Made by a program: the position numbers and the translations under genes
Assembly (NCBI RefSeq): GCF_025698545.1
Contig: NC_068570.1
Span: forward strand, 37,467,924-37,531,923
Length of the DNA stretch: 64,000 nucleotides
Origin: Gossypium raimondii
Taxonomy: Eukaryota > Streptophyta > Magnoliopsida > Malvales > Malvaceae
Direction of reading: 5' to 3'
Notes under the pieces: model-generated
What the model saw: only the letters and a program-made list of their open reading frames with translations
Databases searched by the model: none
What the model was told of the DNA's origin: nothing
Shown here: positions 57,920 through 64,000 of the stretch, piece by piece
Layout of the letters: the number at the start of each line of letters is the position of its first letter
Numbering within the stretch: the first letter of the stretch is position 1

Positions 57920-58916
57920 GGGGTTTTTATTAAAATAATATAAAAATTAAATTAAATTCCAAAATGATAAATTCTTTATCAAAATAATGCTTATGTTACA
58001 ATAATTTTGAGTGTCACAAGTGATATTACCCAAATTACAAACTAATCATTATCAAATGATTATTGAAAGAATAAAAGAAAAGACGTACATTCTAAACCCT
58101 AAAATCTTTGTAAACTTTGTAATTCACGTTGATGGGAATGGAAGTTACTATTCTGTAGTTTGAGATAAATTTTTTATTTATGTCATTAATTTAAAATTTA
58201 TTTTAATTTTAACCTTAATTCGTAATTTTAATATTTTTATTTAGTCCTTATTTCTAATATTTTTAATTTAATTTAATGCTTTTGTACGTATATGGTGAAT
58301 ATTCAATTTGTTGAATAATAATTTTAGTTGTGTCTAATAAAGATCAATTGTACAATAATTTTAATTTCGGTTAATGTCCAATTTGTATGTTAATATGAAT
58401 TTTAAGCATAGAAGATGAAGTTTTGAAAAGTTAATTACCAATTATTGTACAATTAATTTATCCGGAAAGAGATATGTAAATAGACACAGTTAAAATTATT
58501 ATACGACAAATTAAATCTTCACCATATACATTCAAAAGTATTAATAATTAAGAAAAACCATTTAAGATGTACACCAAATTAAAAATTCTTAAAAGCAATG
58601 ATTAAATAAAAAAATCAAAACTGCAAATTAACGTTGTAATTAAATCAAAATTTAAAATTAAAAACCTAAATAAAAAATATTCAAACTACCATCAATATTA
58701 ATTAGAAAGTTTGAGGTGTCACAAATTATATGTGCGACACTCACCTTTTGCTTTTCTTTTATTATTTCAATAGTTATTTGATAATATTCGTATTTTAAGT
58801 AATGTAGCCCATGTCATATGCAACATTCAAAATTATTTCCTTTTATAAAGAACTTATAACATATATCATTTTAAAAATTAATTTTATTTTTGTATTATTT
58901 TAATACCTAAAAAAAC
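57920..58916. mobile_element. 1-kb foldback (long inverted repeat) element
   Basis: The left arm from about 57920 is mirrored by the right arm ending about 58916, with the turn near 58400. Paired phrases include TTTTTATTAAAATAATA against TATTATTTTAATACC, AGAATAAAAGAAAAG against CTTTTCTTTTATTATT, GTATATGGTGAATATTCAAT against CTTCACCATATACATTC, and TTAGTTGTGTCT against AGACACAGTTAA. Arms of nearly 500 bases are unusual for a MITE and suggest a Mutator-type foldback or an inverted duplication. No ORF. The transcript, if any, would fold into a long hairpin. Confidence 0.75.
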
Positions 58917-60506
58917 ATATAATTAAATTGTTTGCACAGTTTGGACTTGATCCTATATTTACAGACTTTTATCTAGAGATGAATTCACTCAAAATTTCAT
59001 GGCACAAAGTCATGATTTAAGTCTAACATCTCAATCACTATTGCAGTCTCACTTTTGTGCATTTAAAGTAAAGTCACTCCCACTATTCACCTAACCAATA
59101 GTATATAAACAAATATACACTAAAAAGGTGTAAACTAATTGCACTCAAAAGATAGTTCTTTGCAATGAATATATATGATCTAGATCCAATATACTGCCCA
59201 CGAAATGAATCTTTTATATATAGATTTCAAGGTCAGACGTTCGAAGCCATACTATATGCAAATTGGATAAAATGCTACCCAATATATTTGAATTTGAAAG
59301 AAGTATCACAATGTCTATCTTGATACTTGATACTCATGTTTGGACTCTTCAAATGTTGTCGAGTTTCCTTTTGAAATGGGAGTAAGTTTCCTTTTTCGAA
59401 ATACATATAACTTTCCTAGGTTTATCCTCCTTACAAAACATATATAAAATATAAAAATAATAACATACTAAAAAGTTGCCAACAATTACATCCAATGCAT
59501 ACTGACTAACCGCTTGTTATTTCTCAAGTCGAAACATAATAAGTCGAGCATCAATAATCTTTCACTTTGCGTTTCTGAAAATACCCTTGTAACAAAAATA
59601 ACTACTCATAAAATAAAATAAAAGTAAAAGGAAATAATAATCACATGCCTGAAAAGCTTCAAATTTTGAAGCATGAAAAATGGTCCAATCAAATCAACAC
59701 TATAAAGTAGTAAAATCTCACTTAGAAGTCTAAGATTAGGAACAATATGTTCAACAATAGTATCTTAAAATAAAATCTCTCTCCCCTTAATTTTCAAAAA
59801 AATCTCCTCTAAACAACAACTATAAATTATAAATTAAATGGGCTATCGGGCTATAATCGTGCATTTCAAACACCGTGCATAACAACCATAGCAAACAACA
59901 TACGATTTGTATTTATTCAATCAATCGTTAATGTGAATTACAAAATTGTCCCTACAATTAATGTTGCATGCGCAAAAAGGTCAAGGGGTTACGGGTGTGA
60001 GGGGATGGAGCCCCCTTTGGGGGTCCCACTACTTGGACCTCAGGGAAATGTAAGAAACTGCACTCAAATCTCTATGGAAAAAACATCACCGATTGTAAAT
60101 TTTTTTATCAAAAACAGAATAATTTCGAAATTAGTTTATTTTCAAACTTTCGATCTATGAGTCTTCTTACTGTAACAACTTTTGTTCCTAATTTTTGAAT
60201 GTTACTAGCAAGTTAATTATTAAATTTGAATTACGAAAACCCCATTGCCCCAAGACAAATCTGTTAACACTTAACAAATAAAATATAAAAATCCAGTAGA
60301 CATCAAAATCAATGATTAACATTTAATCAGTGATTGGGACAAACATATAATCACATAGGTTTTACAGATGATTCATACACGATTATTAAATGAATCACAT
60401 GTATCATATATACATAAAACAGATCGAGTAAATAAATTATACAATATGTATCACATACAATCACATCAACCAATCAATTTAATCTTGAATCTGTATCATA
60501 CAAGTG
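58917..60506. other. AT-rich intergenic DNA
   Basis: Nothing coding is supported. Frames at 59933-60160 and 60368-60568 show no family resemblance, and the second overlaps a PBS/LTR boundary. No repeat stands out by eye. Confidence 0.4.
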
Positions 60507-60735
60507 GCTCTAATACCACTGTTGGATCATCGGTATGCCCGTGCATAGTGAAAAAATTATTCCAGTGATTATCAACCATGGATCCATGTACGAGGAACAA
60601 ATTGGTTGATAATAAGTTGAATATATACCTTTAAGATCTGATTTCTTTCACGATATTGGTTCTAAGCTGCAACAATGAACAACATAACTCTTTGAACTTT
60701 TCAAAAAGTGTTTTCACAAAAACAACTGTTAAACC
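60507..60735 (-). repeat. LTR-retrotransposon end with PBS, truncated
   Basis: GCTCTAATACCA at 60507-60518 is the complement of TGGTATTAGAGC, a primer-binding site. It is followed after one base by TGTTGGATC at 60520, the terminal form of many copia LTRs. The LTR reads on to 60735, where the CACTA terminus begins. It is therefore a minus-strand LTR interrupted or truncated by the CACTA. Confidence 0.55.
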
Positions 60736-63350
60736 CACTACACCAAATCAGGGTTTTAGCGGCGATTTTAGTGGCGTTTGTTAGACAAACGCCGCTAAAA
60801 ATTGAGCACTAGTGGCGCTTTACGTAAAACGCCGCAAAAGATCGATCAATCGCGGTGGTTTCTGAGAAGTGCCACTAAAAATGAGCATTAGCGGCGTTTT
60901 TTGAGGAAACGCTGCAAAAAACCTAAGCCCAACGACGTCGTTTTCAAACCTTGTGGGTCTTTAGCGGCGTTTTTCAAGAAGCGCCGCTAATGCGCAGACC
61001 TTTAGCAGTGTTTTTCAAGAGCGTTTTTCAAGAAGCGCCGCTAATGCGCAGACCTTTAGCGGCGCTTTTAAAGAAGCGCCGTTAATGCGCAGACCTTTAG
61101 CGGCGTTTTTTCAAGACGCGCCGCTAATCGTTGAACCTTTAGCGGCGTTTTGGTGAAGCCAGTAAAAACATATTATGTATTTTTTACTTTTTAATTTGTT
61201 TGTTTATATTAATTAAAATTCAATATATTTTAATTGAATATTTGTTAAAAATGGATAAATTTGAAATAATGAGACATTGAAATAATTTGAATTAAAAACA
61301 TAGCAAAATAATTGTTAAAATGAAAAAATTAAAATACTATTAATTAAAAATATTTGAAATTTTTTGGGTACATGACTGATTGCTTTTAATTTATATATTA
61401 AATAATTTCATATATAATTGTAAAGGATACAATAGTAATAATTTTAAAATATTTATTTTGTATAATTATCATTATATATAGTTTAATATATATATGGTTT
61501 AGGGTATATGGTTAATTTAGTAGTTAAGGTCGGTTTAGGAGTCACAATTTTAAGGTTTATAGGTTATGAAATATTTAGGGATTATATATAGATTAGAGAT
61601 TCTAGTTTAAGGGTTATGATTTAAGGGTAATGGGGTATAGGGGTTATGGGTTAGAGGTTAGAGGTTAAGAGCTAGTTAGGGATTTAAACGGTTTATGGTT
61701 CGGTGTTAGGTTAGGGTTTAGGGTCTAGATTAATTAGTGTGTTTTAATTTATATGTTAAATAAGGTTCAGGGGTTAGGGGTTCAGGGTTAGGGACTGGGG
61801 GTTATGAGTTTAGGGTTTTAAGATTTAGGGTTAATGGTTTAGGATTTAGGGGTTAAGGGTCGGGTTAGAGTATAGTATTTGATTTAATTACTGTTTTAAA
61901 TTATATATATTAATTAATAAGGATTAGTAGTTAGTGATTAGTCGTTAATTGGTGCAATTAGGGTTATGAGTTTGGGATTAGAGGTTTAGAGTTAGAGATT
62001 TAGGGTTTAGAGATTTGGGGTCGAGTTAGGGTTTAAGGTTTAGGGTAATTAGTATTTTTTAATTTATATATTAAATAAGTTTTTATATAAGTGTAAAAGA
62101 TATAAAAAATTGTAAACATTATTAATTTTTATATAAGTTTTTATACTAATTGAATATAAAAAATTGAGATTTGGTGGCGTTTATAGCAAAAAACTCCGCT
62201 AATATACATTCGAATTTTTGTAAACGGTGCCGTTTCATTAGAATAATTGAATTTTATACAGGCGTTTAAGCCAAAAAACACCACAAATTTATATTCTAAA
62301 TTTTCTATACGGCGTCGTTTAATTTGAGGAATAAAAATTTTATACCGGCGTTTTTCGGAAAAACGCCGGAAATATGATTTTAAATATGTCAAAACGATGC
62401 CGTTTTCGTAAAGAATGAAATATTTTTGTGGCGTTTTACTGAAAGCGCCGCAAGTATTCTGGACATTTTATCAATGCGGCGCCGTTTATGTCCTGGATTG
62501 AAATATTTTAGTGGCGTTTTGTAAGAAAACGCCGCAAATACTTATTAAATTTTGCGAATGCCCAATTTTAAATACTTTTCCACCTTCAAGCTCGTTTTAC
62601 CCGAATCACCCATTTCATTGTTTAAAAACAATAAAAAATATAAATCTAAGCCTAACCATATTTTGGACTAGGTGGGTTGTATGGGTAGTGAACATTTCTA
62701 ATTATCATTTAAAGAGTAAATAACATATATTTTTCTAAATTTTGAAAGGTTTTATATTTTTCGTGATTTAAAATTTTAAAATGAATTTTAAAAGATTTTA
62801 AAATTTTAAAAATTTAAAAAGATTTTAAACTTTTATTTTATAATACTTATATACTTTTAAAGAAAAGGCCCAACTTCCCCTAAAACCCCTAACCCTTAAC
62901 CCTAATTTAAATCATAATGATAATTAATCAATATTGAATTAATTCAATATAAATCATAATATTAATTATATAAAGCTTTTAAAATTTATAAAGATACTGA
63001 TATGGATAGTTTTTAAAGCTTTTTTCTTCTTCATATTTTAAAATTTTTGTTTTCTTACCTAAAAATTATATAAAAATTTTAAAATTTATCTAATTCTTTA
63101 AAATATTACTTAAATTTTCAAAATTATTTATTTAAAATTATATGAATTATATAATAATTAAATATAAAATTGCAAAAAAAGTCAATCATTAACGGTATCA
63201 ATAACGGCGTTTGGACCAAAAACACCGCAACTATGAGAATTTTTATTTTTCAAAACGGTGTCATTTGATACAGGAATTTAATTTTTAGTGGCGTTTTTAT
63301 TAAAAACGTCGCAAAAATTATACAATTAGTGGCGTTTTTTATAAGTGCCG
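60736..63350 (+). mobile_element. Second CACTA terminus and subterminal region
   Basis: CACTACACCAAATCAGGGTT at 60736 closely matches the inward reading of the other CACTA's right end. Repeated TTTAGCGGCG/CGCCGCTAA units follow to about 61160, then an AT-rich middle that mirrors 48650-49620 (for example GGGTACATGACTGATTG at about 61367 against CAATCAGTCATGTACCC). It includes TTTAGGG-like strings at 61500-62060, and 80-odd-base GTGGCGTTTT units lie at 62170-63350. No right-hand terminus is seen before 64000, so the element continues beyond the window or is truncated at the Y14 exon. Confidence 0.75.
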
Positions 63351-63426
63351 CAAATATTACAATACCAAAACGTGGTCGTCTTCTTCCCCAAATCAGATTT
63401 CACTTAAAAAAACTTAAAATTGAGCG

Positions 63427-63714
63427 GTGGGTTTTATTACCAAATGCCGCCAACACCCCCCACGTTCTGAAAACAAAATCCTTCACTTCAAAATTTCACT
63501 TTCCCTCACTTCAAATGCCGCCGGCGATGCCTCCCCTCAAGCTCCCTTGCCTATGCTCAAGTTCACCATCACTGGCGCCGCTTCTACCTCTCTTTCTGCT
63601 CATAAGAAGACCAAGGGTCGTGGCTTCCGTGAGGGCGATGCTAACCGCCACTCCCGTCTTGCCTCCCGCGACTTCGAGTCCCTTGGCACTGACGGCGGCC
63701 CCGGTCCCTATAGA
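63427..63714 (+). CDS. Y14: Y14 (RBM8A) first-exon part, exon junction complex protein
   Basis: Frame 1 reads ASPQAPLPMLKFTITGAAST, then KKTKGRGFREGDANRHSRLA, SRDFESLGTDGGPGPYR, and then meets a donor-like AGAT|GTTAGT at 63715. The KKTKGRGFRE and SRDFESLG.DG.PGP blocks are the conserved linker of plant Y14/RBM8A before its RRM. Y14 pairs with MAGO in the exon junction complex on spliced mRNA. The RRM exons would lie past 64000. The acidic N-terminus normal for Y14 is missing: the frame upstream (63427-63525) has unrelated wording, and the in-frame Met choices are 63427 or about 63552. It may be an intact divergent paralogue, or a fragment captured by or truncated next to the CACTA. Confidence 0.7.
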
Positions 63715-64000
63715 TGTTAGTCCCTTCACTAAACCCTAATTTTTTCTCTCTCTATTCACTTATATTGTTTCATTTTGTCTGATTTTCTAGGGTTTTATTC
63801 TTTTTTTTTGCCCTACAAACAAGATGATTATGAAATTGCTTTCACTTTTGCTGTATGGAAGTTGATCTTAATTTCATAACAAAATTGGGTTTGAAATTAA
63901 TTGGGAATTTGATAGTTTTCGCTTAATGCTAAACCTTGAGTGGGTTTCTGATTTTTTTTTTGGGTTATATGAAATATCTTCACTGTGTTTTTTTCCTTAT
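63715..64000 (+). other. Probable intron after the Y14 exon
   Basis: The donor GTTAGT at 63715 is followed by T-rich DNA with no similarity to the Y14 RRM up to the window end. This is typical of a plant intron (CTAGGGTTTTATTC, long T runs). The acceptor is outside. Confidence 0.5.

Noticed and set aside
61500..62060. Interstitial telomere or chromosome-end sequence
   Set aside because: The TTTAGGG-like words are degenerate, mixed with other sequence, and recur at the same place in a second CACTA element.
1..64000. tRNA, rRNA or snRNA genes
   Set aside because: No cloverleaf or conserved RNA core was recognised by eye; the tRNA-like words found are primer-binding sites of retroelements. A tRNAscan or Rfam search was not possible.

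Overview
This is a plant nuclear window, most likely cotton (Gossypium, Malvaceae). The evidence is its AT-rich DNA, GT-AG introns with plant-type exon structure, an R2R3-MYB gene with the canonical 130-bp middle exon, and dense nested Ty3/gypsy, CACTA, hAT and foldback elements. Several LTRs begin TGTAAYA and end TRTTACA, and two carry arrays of CACACGGCC palindromes; from memory both traits are common in cotton LTRs. The genus is an inference; the plant assignment is not in doubt. I saw no rRNA, tRNA, CRISPR array or bacterial-type operon.

Layout. 1-5802: two decayed gypsy fragments joined in opposite orientation near 2205. 5803-8933: copia-like LTR relic, then unannotated DNA and a promoter region. 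8934-9431: a B-box zinc-finger gene. 9432-13220: AT-rich DNA without genes. 13221-15057: a patch of gene pieces, namely an unrecognised terminal exon (-), one GDSL-lipase exon with an in-frame stop (+), and the last exons of a UPL7-like HECT ubiquitin ligase (-), followed by a possible PIF/Harbinger end near 15843. 15844-28927: gypsy LTR pieces and a minus-strand gypsy, hit by two large solo LTRs (18339-20910 with TSD ATTGG; 23714-26546 with near-identical 5-bp TSD). 28935-33902: a plus-strand gypsy full of stops.

Its 3' LTR starts at 33903 but ends only at 53266, because a CACTA transposon (34595-49955, TSD GAT) and a hAT element (51140-53074, 8-bp TSD ATGTGAAC) sit inside it. The CACTA is itself split by a chromodomain gypsy (37687-43394, flanked by CTAG), and the hAT by a solo LTR (51204-52710, TSD AATAT). 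These target-site duplications give a relative order of insertion.

53268-56640: a long-TIR element and an 8-copy, about 96-bp tandem repeat. 56667-57626: an intact three-exon R2R3-MYB gene. 57920-58916: a 1-kb foldback element. 60520-60735: a copia LTR piece cut by a second CACTA-type terminus at 60736. That terminus continues through 2.6 kb of subterminal repeats and leads directly into an exon of the exon-junction-complex protein Y14 (RBM8A), at the place where the first CACTA carries its transposase 5' region.

Only the B-box and MYB genes look like functional single-copy loci; both encode probable transcriptional regulators. The rest is transposon sequence or gene debris. The most interesting items are the possible capture of Y14 by a CACTA, the cluster of unrelated gene fragments at 13-15 kb, and one LTR flanked on both sides by outward-facing primer-binding sites.
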